Shown piece by piece: positions 9,487-19,085 of a stretch of DNA of 64,000 nucleotides. The number at the start of each line of letters is the position of its first letter. The stretch's first letter is position 1. Source of the DNA: Clostridium sp. (GTDB lineage: Bacteria > Bacillota_I > Bacilli_A > Acholeplasmatales > Anaeroplasmataceae); the NCBI GenBank assembly GCA_022010015.1, contig CP091735.1:992001-1056000 (forward strand). Direction: 5' to 3'. The notes beneath the pieces are model-generated. The model was not told where the DNA came from, did no database searches, and saw only the letters and a program-made list of their open reading frames with translations. A program made the translations under genes and the position numbers.

Positions 9487-10177
9487 TGAAATTTTTTTAA
9501 AATGAAAGAAAAATATTTATCCAATATTTTTCAATTATTGCTTCATTGTTTACAATAATATTTGGATTATGTATGGCTAAAAGTATTAGATGCTCATATT
9601 TTTCTTATGGTATTATTTGCTTAGCTATTATTATTTGGTCTTTATAAATCATTAATAAGAATGACTATTAGCTTTATAATTATTGGTGGTATTTTTTTCT
9701 TTTTATTGCATATTTTTGCCTATGGTAGAGAAATAAGTGCTAGTATGGCAATGGCAAATCGTTTTGGAGCAATTTTCTTAGGACTAGCGATAAGTATGAG
9801 TGTTGAGCCATCTAAAATGATTAGAGCTCTTTCTTCAATTAAAACGCCTAAGGCTTTTATACTTGGTGCTTTAATTGTAACCTCATTTCCTAAGGTTTTA
9901 CAAGGTGAGATTAAAAGAGTTTTTGGAAGCAATGAAGGTTAGAGGAGCAAATAATGTGTTAAACATTAAGATCTTTTTATCGAGCTTTTTTTAATTCCTT
10001 TTTATTACAAGAATTGTAAATATATCTGATACCCTATCATTATCAATAGAAACTAGAGGATTTTTCCTTAAGTGGTAATAAATATACAGTTTATAATAGA
10101 GAATTAATTAATATTTTTTTGATCTTGTTTTTTTAATAGGAATTATTATTCAAGCGGTTTTGGTGATTAAATTATGA
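9487..10177 (+). CDS. EcfT-type transmembrane coupling protein (CbiQ family)
   Basis: Membrane protein of the ECF transporter T class, which links S components to the ATPases. Several N-terminal helices are followed by a cytoplasmic region with SIETRGFSLSG, the SxxxRG-type coupling motif, and a final hydrophobic helix ending IIIQAVLVIKL. MKVRGANN near 9933 is the first coupling-helix candidate. Slips occur near 9510, 9525, 9640, 9930, 9985, 10060 and 10130; joined length is about 228 residues, normal for EcfT. Its stop overlaps the ATPase start (ATGA). The start at 9487 is a best guess among several ATGs. Confidence 0.7.
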
Positions 10178-11610
10178 GCGCAATTAGATTAAATAATGTA
10201 GGATTTGCCTATAAAGATAACAATTTAATATTAAAGGATGTTAATTTAACGCTTGATTATAATAATCTTGTTTTTAATTGCTGGTCATTCTGGTGAAGGA
10301 AAAAGTACAATATTAGGAATTCTTACAGGTATTATTCCTAATATTATAAATGGAAATTTAACAGGTGAAGTATATATTAATGATGTAAATATAAATGATA
10401 AAAAAATAAATGAAATTTGTCGTAGTGTTGGCGTAGTAATTCAGGATGCTGATATGCAAATCATTCAAAAAAATATGTAGGTGATGAGATTGCCTTTGGC
10501 TGTGAAAAACCTAGCATTTAAAAGGGATATAATACAACGACAAATTGATATTACAACCAAGCTTTTTAGATTTAGATAAAAAAATGCTATATGTCATAGT
10601 CTATCTGGTGGTGAAAAGCAAAGATTAAGTGTAGCATCAACACTTGCGATGGGACAAAGAATTATTATTTTGGATGAGCCTCTAGCAAATCTTGATTATA
10701 AGGCTGCTCACAATCTTATGAATATTCTAGCTGAGCTTAAAAAAAGTGGTTATTTAGTAATCGTAATTGAACATAGATTAGATTTAGTTTTACCATATGC
10801 AGATAAGGTATTTAATCTTGAAAATAAAGCTCTAAATGAGATATTAGATTATAATAGCTTTTTTTAATTAAGCAATCAACCAAGATTTCCGATAGCTGCA
10901 AAAATAGCTTCACATAATGATAAAATATTATCATTAAATAATATTTCGTATAAGATTAAAAAAACAAAGAGATTCTTTCAAATATCAATTTAGATATTTA
11001 TAAAGGTGAGAGATTATTAATTCTTGGTGAAAATGGCTGTGGTAAAAACCACACTTCTAAGAATAATTTCTAAAATTATTAAACCAAGTAATGGCAGCAT
11101 TAATAATTATAATCCAAATAAAAAAAGAAAAAAATGGTATGATCAGGTTGGAGTTATTTTTTTCCAAAATCCTAATTATGAATTATTTATGCCTACCGTT
11201 GAAAAAGGAAATAAAATTTAAAGCCTTTAGCTTAGAATATGCTGATGAAATAGCAGAATTATTTGATATTAAGCGTTTCTATCATAGCTATCAGGGTTTA
11301 TTATCACTGCGTGAAAGGCGTTTGGTTAGTATAGCAGCAATTCTTGCTAGAAAACCTGAAATTCTTATTTTTGGATGAACCAACAGTTGGTGAAGATTAT
11401 AATAAGCTATGCAAAATGATTAATGTTTTAAATGAAATTCATCAAAAAAACAAATAATACAATGATTACAATAACTCATGATATAAGATGTGCAAGTGCT
11501 ATATGTGATAGAGCAATTTGGATTAAAAAAACAAAGAAATCTATAAAATTGGTAATAAAGAGCTTGTTGATGATTTTTTTCAGCAATTTATAAAAAAATT
11601 AAGTTTTTAA
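10174..11610 (+). CDS. Tandem ECF-type ATPase with two nucleotide-binding domains in one chain
   Basis: Energises the ECF transporter. The first domain (10174-10870) has Walker A GHSGEGKST near 10288, Q-loop VIQDAD, signature LSGGEKQR near 10603, Walker B IIILDEP near 10670 and switch His in VIEHR. The second domain (about 10930-11610) has Walker A GENGCGKT near 11030, IFFQNPNYELF, Walker B ILILDEP near 11363 and switch His in ITHD. Its signature reads LSLRERR, not LSGGE. One polypeptide of about 475 residues replaces separate EcfA1 and EcfA2. All slips lie at A/T runs. Last gene of the unit; a terminator follows. Confidence 0.8.
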
Positions 11611-11617
11611 TTTATTT

Positions 11618-11645
11618 AGCAATAAAAAAATAATTGCTATTTTTA
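11618..11645 (+). terminator. Terminator of the DtxR-ABC-ECF operon
   Basis: AGCAAT (11618-11623) pairs with ATTGCT (11633-11638) across an A-rich loop, followed by five T. The stem is modest, but it lies eight bases after the last stop. Confidence 0.55.
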
Positions 11646-11657
11646 CAAAAAAATGTA

Positions 11658-11686
11658 TTTACAATTTGATTTGCATATACTATAAT
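11658..11686 (+). promoter_or_regulatory. Sigma-A promoter of the secreted protease-like gene
   Basis: TTTACA at 11658-11663 and TATAAT at 11681-11686 with a 17-base spacer. The start codon lies 25 bases downstream after an AAGAGGAG ribosome site. Confidence 0.7.
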
Positions 11687-11710
11687 ATAGTAAAAGAGGA
11701 GTAAAGTATT

Positions 11711-13112
11711 ATGAAATTAGTTAGTAGTTTAGGAATTTTATTATCGTCATTAAATATGACTAGTCCAAGTAATTATCAATTGAATGAATTTCAACTTGAT
11801 AATATTTCAAAAAGTTATTGAAAATGTTTATCAAGAACCAAAAGTTTTTCAGTTTAGTTGATATGAAATGCGATTTATTAGGTAATAATAGGTATGCATT
11901 GATTAAAATTGATTCTAATTATATGATATATGATGTATATATTAATGATTTAGTTCAGCTTTCACCATTACTTGATCAATATGAATATGATATTTATGGT
12001 GGAAATAATCTATTATTTAGATATAATAGTGATACTATTATTAATTCGATGACCAACAATATTTTTAAGTGAAGATGAATATCAAACATATTTGGACTAT
12101 CAAAGTACATATATTAATAATATGCGTTCGACACAGTTAAATTATAATAATAAAACGGATGGATATAAAGAAATTGCCAATGCAGATTATTTTAAGAAAC
12201 TTTATTCAATACATAATACTGGTAAAGGCGATTCATCTAAATATGATTATACAGCATATTTTTCATAATAATACTGATGGAAGTTGTCCAACAGTTGCAT
12301 TGCAAATATATTTAATGTATTTAGATACTTTTTTTATGATGAAAGAATTGTTAAAGAGGAATGGGAAGTTATAGACAATAATGATACATTTTCATATGAT
12401 TGGCATGACTATAAGAGAAGTCCTGGAAGTAAGGATGAATTATGGCAATCATTTATAACATATGGAAAAAATCTTGGCATTTTTGCTGCAGATGCGATAG
12501 AATTTGGATCTAATTATGAAAACACTTTTAAAATTGCAAAGGCTTATTTAACTGATCGCTTCAATTTAAGTGCAACTTCTTTATTTTCTTTTAATTATGA
12601 GGATACCAATGATATCAATAGAAACAAGCAACTAGTAAAGGATGCGATTGATTCCGGATTCCCGGTAATGGTAGCAGGTAATTTAGAAAATAATGATGAT
12701 AACTCTAGTCATATAGGTATTGCTTATGCATATTCAAATGAATATGTTTACTTACATTCTGGATATTATGTTGACGATAGTAATTATGATGATAACAAAA
12801 TTTGGTTATTCGTTACTAATTTTAGCTTATTGACTGGTGAAGCAACCATTAAGCCAAAAATCTAGTCAACATATTCACGCTGCAAACTATAAATCAAATT
12901 CTAGTTATCTATGTACATGTGGAGCAGTGGGAGAGTCTAATCATATTTGTACATATATTACATATAGAAGTGTTTCAACTAATTATCATAATGCAATTTG
13001 TTGGTGTGGAATAGTTAAGAAACAAATGCATGATTTTAATCTCGATCCACTTGTTGATGAGTGCGTTTGTGGTGCAACTAAAAGGTATTATGATGAAGAA
13101 GATGGAGAATAA
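11711..13112 (+). CDS. Secreted cysteine-peptidase-like protein with cysteine-rich C-terminal tail
   Basis: Not a family I can name with certainty. It has a signal-like hydrophobic N-terminus (MKLVSSLGILLSSLN). Near 12280 DGSCPTVALQIYLMYLD resembles the Cys nucleophile helix of papain-fold C10/C39-like peptidases. Near 12705 SSHIGIAYAY followed by YVYLHSGY resembles the catalytic His segment. The C-terminal 80 residues hold three CxCG units (CTCG, CWCG, CVCG) and several His, suggesting a metal-binding or disulfide module. The frame breaks at 11815, 12065, 12265, 12330 and 12860, mostly at T/A runs; total about 467 residues. It may act on peptides or be an inactive surface protein. Confidence 0.55.
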
Positions 13113-13114
13113 AT

Positions 13115-13737
13115 ATGAGAAAATTGGTTGTTAGTTTAGTTGTGTTAATAGCTATATGCTTATTTGGTTGTAGTAATATAGGTAGTAGTGAAACATTAGA
13201 TAATTCATCTACAATAAAAAGTAGTGAAAACTCAAGTGTGTCAACAATTGAAAGCAGTGTTAGTTCTATATCACAAAGAATTCCTTGGGTTAGAGGATCA
13301 CTTGGTATTGTTTATACTAATGAAGAAGAATTTTTAAGTAAGGTAAAAGCTGCTGAATATTGGAAAGGTGATGCTGCAACAGTTAAGTCTAGACAAACAT
13401 TACTTTATCCTAAAAATGCGGATAATTATGATGTGGGAGTTATATATCCTAATGAATGGCTTTCTTTTTATGAAATGTAACGGAACATTTAATAATGTTA
13501 GTTATAGTTGTTATTTTGGCTTTTTTTGAAAGTTCAGATTTAAGTAAGCTTGAAAGAACCTGTGAGGTTTATGAAGGAAGAAATGGAAATAGTACAGTTG
13601 TGATTTATTATTATGACTTAGGAAATGAGGAACTACTTCGTATAAGCTTTGTAATGGATGAACCAAATGAAGAATTATTAAATGAATTTATTAATAATTT
13701 AGGTGTTGTTCAAATTGAACGTAAAGCTAAAGCTTAA
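13115..13737 (+). CDS. Lipoprotein of a local paralogous family (copy 1)
   Basis: A signal peptide with lipobox LFGC (Cys near residue 19) is followed by a Ser/Thr-rich linker (SSTIKSSENSSVSTIESS) and a globular domain. The domain shows EEFLSKVKAAEYW, LLYPKNADNYD, GTFNNVSYSCYF and a C-terminal NEELLNEFINNLGVVQIER. I recognise no known family. A tandem copy follows at 13763 and a third lies at 35176, sharing the YPKN, cysteine and EFINNL/IxRK positions. It is a membrane-anchored extracellular protein of unknown role. One or two slips near 13480-13530 interrupt it. Confidence 0.65.
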
Positions 13738-13762
13738 GGAAATAATAAGAGAGAAAAGAAAT

Positions 13763-14401
13763 ATGAAAAAAAATTGGTTGTTAGTTTAGTTGTATTAATG
13801 ACTATATGTTTATTTGGTTGTAGTAATATAGAAAGTAGTGAAACATTAGATAATTCATATAGTGAAACCTCAAGTGTGTCAACAATTGAAAGCAGTATAT
13901 CATCAAGCAGTAAATCAACAACTTTTTGTAGGTAGTACTGGTGGTTTGATTTCAACTAATAATTATTTTTGATAGTCAAGAATTTTTTTGTAGATTATTT
14001 GAATAATTGCTTATGGGGAAATAAGCTGTAAATTAATAGAAAAAAACAATAGTTTATCCTCATTCTTGTTGGAAAATTGGCATTAGTGGTGGCTATTATC
14101 TATATGAAGAGGCTTGGCTTGGTAGATATACTATGTCAACCTCAGGAACATTTAAGAATGTTAAGTATAGCTATTATTTTTAAATTTTGTTGAAGAATTT
14201 GATAAAAAAACAATTTTTGAAATGACGCTTAATGGTTTTTAGTCAGGCATTTCAATGCAATATAATTGAATATAGCTATAGTGTTGATGATGAAAAAAAA
14301 TAATAAGAATTGTATTTAATATGGATGAGGTAAACGATGATTTGTTAAATGAATTTATTGATGATTTATGTGTTATAGAAATCGATAGAAAATTTATTTA
14401 A
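13763..14401 (+). CDS. Lipoprotein of a local paralogous family (copy 2, tandem duplicate)
   Basis: Its first 20 residues are nearly identical to copy 1 (LVVSLVVL, lipobox LFGCSNI) once the A8 run at 13766-13773 is read as nine. The linker is again Ser-rich. The domain keeps VYPHSCWKIGISGG, GTFKNVKYSYYF, IRIVFNMDEVNDDLL and NEFIDDLCVIEIDRK. At least six slips at A/T runs break the frame, so no long frame is visible. It arose by tandem duplication and then diverged. A strong terminator follows. Confidence 0.6.
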
Positions 14402-14413
14402 TATGTTAATACT

Positions 14414-14438
14414 AAGGAGATGAAAATCTCCTTTTTTT
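14414..14438 (+). terminator. Strong intrinsic terminator before the pst locus
   Basis: AAGGAGAT (14414-14421), loop GAAA, ATCTCCTT (14426-14433), then a T run to 14438. A GNRA-type tetraloop on an eight-pair stem. Confidence 0.9.
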
Positions 14439-14441
14439 GTC

Positions 14442-14506
14442 TTTACAATTTCTTTACAATTCTTTACTTGTTTGTGTAAGATTAAAATTATTGATGGTAT
14501 TATAAT
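14442..14506 (+). promoter_or_regulatory. Pho box repeats and -10 of pstS
   Basis: TTTACA/TTTACA/TTTACT occur at 14442, 14453 and 14463, spaced 11 and 10 bases, the direct-repeat pattern bound by PhoP dimers in Firmicutes (TT-A-CA units one helical turn apart). TATAAT lies at 14501-14506 without a good -35 element, as expected for a PhoP-activated promoter. The whole pst-phoU-phoPR unit downstream would be induced by phosphate starvation. Confidence 0.75.
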
Positions 14507-14536
14507 TTAGGTGTAAATTGAAAGGAAGAATTAAAA

Positions 14537-15457
14537 ATGAATAAAATTGTAAAGAGTTTATTTGCTACAATGCTATCTGCAATAGCTGTAGTTTCAATGG
14601 CTTCATGTAAAAATGATGCAGAGATTAAGGTTTACACAAGAGATACATCAAGTGGAACAAGAGAGGGATTCTTTGAAGGAATTGGTTATGGTGAAGCAAA
14701 GAAGGATGACACTAAGCTTGCTAAAGGTGCTGTACCTGTATCTGGAAATGATACTATGATGTCAAGTGTTAAAAATGATAAGTATGGAATTGGTTATATT
14801 TCTTTATCATCACTTGCTGATTCAGGATTAAAGGGTTTAGTATTTGAAGGTGTTGAACCAACAGAGGCTAATGTTATTAACAAGAGCTATAAGCTAACAA
14901 GAAATTTCAATTATTGTTTAAGAGAAACATATACTGATACTAATGTTGAAAATATTGTTAATGCATTTGTAGCTTATATGGATACCGTTGAGGGTAATGC
15001 AACAATTAAGACTCATGGTGGAATTATTGAAAATGCGGCTACGAAGTCTTGGAATGATGTTAAAGAAAATTATAAGGTAGCCCAAAATGATAATAGTAAT
15101 GTTACTATTAGAGTTGGTGGTTCTACATCAGTTAAGGGAATTGTTGGTGCCTTATTAACAGAATTTAGTGGTAAATGTGGTGGATTTAAATTTGAGCATA
15201 ATGCTACTGGATCTGGAGATGCTTATAAGAGAACAAATGGCTCTGATAAGGATGGTGCTAATGCTTGTGATTTAGCATTTGCTTCAAGAGAATTTAATAA
15301 TAGCACCGAACCAATGGCTGATGCATTAAAGGGTAAAATGTGCATTGATGCAATAGTTGCTGTAGTTAATAAGAGTAATAAGCTTAATAGTGTTACAGCT
15401 GCTAATTTAAAGGATATTTATAGTGGCACAATAACTAAATGGAGCGAATTAGAATAG
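14537..15457 (+). CDS. pstS: Phosphate-binding lipoprotein PstS, with domain halves in swapped order
   Basis: Extracellular phosphate receptor for the PstCAB transporter. A lipobox (MASC) follows a typical signal peptide. Residues about 30-170 (VYTRDTSSGTREGFFEGI, then YGIGYISLSSL, YKLTRNFNYCLR and a final GG) correspond to the second half of ordinary PstS. Residues about 185-306 (TIRVGGSTSVKGIVGAL, NATGSGDAY, DLAFASREF, IDAIVAVVNKSN, DIYSGTITKWSEL) correspond to the first half. The order is therefore inverted relative to the family. The frame is unbroken, and the stop lies inside a terminator hairpin, so the end is real. Phosphate-contacting SGTR and GSTS motifs are both present. Confidence 0.9.
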   Translation: MNKIVKSLFATMLSAIAVVSMASCKNDAEIKVYTRDTSSGTREGFFEGIGYGEAKKDDTKLAKGAVPVSGNDTMMSSVKNDKYGIGYISLSSLADSGLKGLVFEGVEPTEANVINKSYKLTRNFNYCLRETYTDTNVENIVNAFVAYMDTVEGNATIKTHGGIIENAATKSWNDVKENYKVAQNDNSNVTIRVGGSTSVKGIVGALLTEFSGKCGGFKFEHNATGSGDAYKRTNGSDKDGANACDLAFASREFNNSTEPMADALKGKMCIDAIVAVVNKSNKLNSVTAANLKDIYSGTITKWSELE

Positions 15458-15473
15458 CATTGCTATTCTTTTT
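15451..15473 (+). terminator. Hairpin terminator/attenuator overlapping the pstS stop
   Basis: AGAATAGC (15451-15458), loop ATT, GCTATTCT (15462-15469), then T residues. It overlaps the pstS stop codon and precedes pstC by 11 bases, so it probably tunes the ratio of receptor to membrane subunits. Confidence 0.7.
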
Positions 15474-15483
15474 GCCTTAATTT

Positions 15484-16436
15484 ATGATACAAGTTAACAC
15501 AAAGAAGATTGAAAGAAAAACGATAATAGATAAGGCCGTTAAGGGCCTTTTTATGGCCATTGCAATAATGTGTGCCATGATTATTGTAATGATTGCAATA
15601 TTTATAATTGTAAAGGGCTTATCGCCTTTTTATAAAAAAATATAATATTAATGGAAGCTATTATCGAGTAAGTGTTTCTAAGTTTATATTTAATAATACC
15701 TGGTATAGAGGACCAAATATATATGGCGTAGGCTTTATTGTTTTTAAACACATTTTATGTTACTATTTTTATCACTTTTTAATTGCTGTTCCTATATCTG
15801 TACTTACAGCCTTATTTATTGCTAAAATAGCACCAAGAAAAATAAGTATAATCTTAAATGCTGTAATTGAATTACTTGCAAGTATTCCTTCAGTAATTTA
15901 TGGATTATTTGGTGTTGGTGTGATTACAAGAATGGTTGATGGACTTGCTAATATTTTCGGATTACAAACTGCCGGAGGTCAATCAACTTTATCAGCAGTT
16001 TTAGTATTAGCTATTATGATTATACCAACTATTACAATGGTATCAATTACTTCTATAAAGGCTGTTAAAAAAATGATTTGATAAATGGTTCACTTGCTCT
16101 TGGAGCTTCAAAGATGCAAACTAATTTTAAGGTTGTTCTTGTTAGTGCCAAATCAGGAATTTTTTCTGGTATTATTTTAGGTGTTGGTAGAGCTCTTGGT
16201 GAGGCAACAGCTGTATCAATGGTTTGTGGCAATGCTATAAGCGGTCCTAATTTTAGTTTGTTTGGAACAACAAGAGTTTTAACATCAACGATGCTTCTAG
16301 GACTTCATGAATCATCAGGCCTGGATTATGATATACGCTTTAGTGTTGGTGTAGTTTTTAAATTTTAATCATTCTTATTACAAATTTAGGACTAAATATG
16401 CTGAAGAATAGGATTGGTAATGCAAATGGAAAATAA
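15484..16436 (+). CDS. pstC: Phosphate ABC transporter permease PstC
   Basis: Membrane subunit of the phosphate importer. After frame repair it shows six helices, LLASIPSVIYGLFGVGVI, and the EAA coupling loop near 16090 (SLALGASKMQTNFKVVL followed by SGIFSGIILGVGRALGEATAV). Slips are at 15640 (A7), 15745 (T5), 15780 (T5), 16067-16073 (A7 where AAAAAAAA is required for KKNDLINGS) and 16360. Length about 315 residues is normal. The next gene starts inside its 3' end. Confidence 0.9.
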
Positions 16437-17670
16437 TATAGTTAATAAAGACAAGCTATTAAAAAAATTAAAAAAATAAAGGATATCATAAGAAGTGTCA
16501 TTACCTATTTATTTTTCATCCTTTGGCTTTATTGTTTTATTGGCCTTAGTTATATTTGTATTTTCTAAGGGCTATAAATCATTATCATTTAAGATGATAG
16601 CCTCTAATTATTATGAAACACCTTATTTTGCCACCTGTAAGCTTGATAACTCCTTAGTATTTGATTTAGAGGATGAAGATGGTGTTTATTATTCTAAAGC
16701 GTGGGGAATTGGTTTAAAGGATGATAAGGATTTTGGTGGTAATAATGTCGTTAAAATTGTCTATATCGATAATCTATCACCTTTAAAAAATGCCGTTGAT
16801 TTAGAAACAAATAAAGCTATAACAATTAAGACTGGTCAAATCATTAATCGTATTCAAATAAAGGATATTAATAATAATAGCTATTTAAGTATTCCTCTTG
16901 ATAAGGCTATAGGAATGCGTGATTATCTAGATAAAGGAAACGTGATAACTGAGCTTTATTTTTAGTACTATGGGTGGTGGTATTAGAGGCTCACTTTTTA
17001 ACAACAATTTATTTGATATTATTAACCTTAGTTATTTCTTTACCTATTGGTATTATTGCAGCAATTTATCTTGCTGAATATGCATCACAAAATAAAATTA
17101 CAAATATTTTAAGAACCCTAATTGATATGACTAGTGGTATACCATCCATTATCTTTGGTTTTAATTGGTGTAATTATTTTTATTTCCTTTGTAAATAAAA
17201 CAACCGGATCAACAGGTGGTAGTATCTTGTCAGGTGCTTTAACTTTATCAATAATGCTACTTCCAATAATTATAAGAACAACTGAAGAAGCAATTAAAAC
17301 AATACCAAAAAGCTATAAGAGTGCATCACTGGCTCTTGGAGCAAGTGAAACTCAAACAACATTTAAAATTATTCTTCCTAACGCTATTCCAGGTATTTTA
17401 ACATCTACGCTTCTTTCAATTGGTCGTATTATAGGAGAAAGTGCTGCCTTAATTTTTTTGCGATTGGTACAGCAATTCAGGACAATGTTAAAAATAAATC
17501 AAGGATCAACTAGCCTTGCAGTTCATATTTGGAGTGTTATGTCAAATGAAAATCCTAATTATGAACAAGCCTGTGCAATAAGTATAATAATTTTATTTGT
17601 AGTACTTATTTTTAAATATTTTTAGTTAAGCTTATAAGTAAGAAGCTTTAATAGATTTGAGGTTAAATAA
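16426..17670 (+). CDS. pstA: Phosphate ABC transporter permease PstA with large extracellular insertion
   Basis: Second membrane subunit of the phosphate importer. The first helix lies at about 16500-16570, then about 120 hydrophilic residues (16590-16960), then the conserved core: GGGIRGSLFTTIYLILLTL, MTSGIPSIIFG and the EAA loop SLALGASETQTTFKIIL with GILTSTLLSIGRIIGESAAL. Ordinary PstA is about 290 residues; this one is about 410 because of the inserted segment between helices 1 and 2. Slips at 16455-16480, 16965, 17160, 17455 and 17610 are at A/T/G runs. The stop overlaps the pstB start (TAATG). Confidence 0.88.
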
Positions 17671-18422
17671 TGGAAAATATATTTCATATTGAAAATTTAA
17701 ATTTATCATATGGTGAAAAGCATGTGTTGAAGAATATAAATATTGATTTATATAAGAATAAGGTGACAGCATTTATTGGTCCTTCAGGCTGTGGTAAATC
17801 AACCTTGCTTCGTTGCTTAAATCGTATGAATGATTTAATTCCTAGCTGTAATATTACTGGAACTTTAAAATATAAAGATAATGAGGTTAAGGAAATAAAT
17901 CCAATGCTACTTCGAACTGAGGTTGGTATGGTATTTCAAAAATCCTAATCCTTTTTCCAATGTCTATTTTTGATAATGTTGCCTATGGCCCAAGATGCCA
18001 GGGAATAAAAAATAAAGCAGTGTTAACAAAGATTGTTGTTGATTCTTTAAAAAAAGCGGCTTTATATGATGAAATAAGTGATAGATTAAAGGATTCTGCC
18101 TTATCTCTTTCGGGAGGTCAGCAGCAAAGATTATGTATTGCAAGAACAATCGCAATGTCACCTGAGGTTATATTAATGGATGAGCCAACAAGTGCTTTGG
18201 ATCCTATTGCCACCTTAAAGATTGAAGAACTAATAGATGAACTAAAAAAAGGATTATACAATAATTATTGTAACGCATAATATGCAGCAAGCAACAAGAG
18301 TTAGCGATTATACAGCATTCTTTATGCTGGGTGAAATAGTTGAATATGATACAACGGAAGAATTATTTAAAAATCCTAAGAAGAAAAAGACAGAGGATTA
18401 TATTACAGGAAGGTTTGGTTAA
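17670..18422 (+). CDS. pstB: Phosphate ABC transporter ATPase PstB
   Basis: ATPase driving phosphate import. Walker [10 protein letters not shown] near 17780, RCLNRMND typical of PstB, Q-loop [20 protein letters not shown], signature [12 protein letters not shown] near 18108, Walker [14 protein letters not shown] near 18170 and switch His VTHNMQQA near 18270. The C-terminus ([29 protein letters not shown]) is the standard PstB end. Two slips (near 17940 and 18247) are at A runs. About 250 residues, full length. Confidence 0.95.
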
Positions 18423-18427
18423 AATTT

Positions 18428-19059
18428 ATGAAGCTAGAACAAGAAATTGAGCATCTTTGCCAAATGCTTATAAAGATGGCAGATTTAGTAGAAAAATAAT
18501 TTAAAGGATGCAGTCAGCATCTATTATAAATTTGATGAAAATAAGCTAAGTCAAATTAATGATGATATTGTTGATTTACATGAAAGATTAATTGAAGAAA
18601 CCTGTCTTGATATTATGCTAAGAGAAAGACCATATGCTAAGGATCTAAGAATGGTTTCGGGTATTTTAAAGCTAGTAGGTGACTTAGAGCGTCTTGGTGA
18701 TCATGCTGAGGATTTAGTTGAATTTGCAACAAAGCTTGAAAAATGTGATCATCATAAAATTCTTTCCTTGGATAAGGCAGTAGAGCTTGCAATGGATATG
18801 GTTCATAATTCAATTTTAAGCTTTGTTAATAAGGATGAGGAGCTTGCCAAAAAGGTAATTAAATCTGATGATATAGTTGATAAGCTTTATGTAGAATGTA
18901 TTGATGATATAATTAAGGAGGATGAAAAAGCATACCTGCTCATCTAAATTTGCAATTTATACTACTTTAGTGGTAAAATATATTGAAAGAATTGCTGATC
19001 ATGCGATTAATATTGGTGAGTGGGTCATCTATATGCTTAGTGGTTTTTCACAAGGATAA
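18428..19059 (+). CDS. phoU: Phosphate transport regulator PhoU
   Basis: Peripheral protein that links Pst activity to the PhoR kinase. Two three-helix repeats are visible: MKLEQEIEHLCQMLIKM with VGDLERLGDHAEDLVEFA in the first and VKYIERIADHAINIGEWV in the second. The two E/D-rich ERLGDHA/ERIADHA motifs bind metal clusters in known PhoU proteins. Slips near 18495 and 18935 are at A runs. About 210 residues, full length. It lies 5 bases after pstB. Confidence 0.9.
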
Positions 19060-19085
19060 ACAAATTTTTTTAAGGATGTGTTAAT

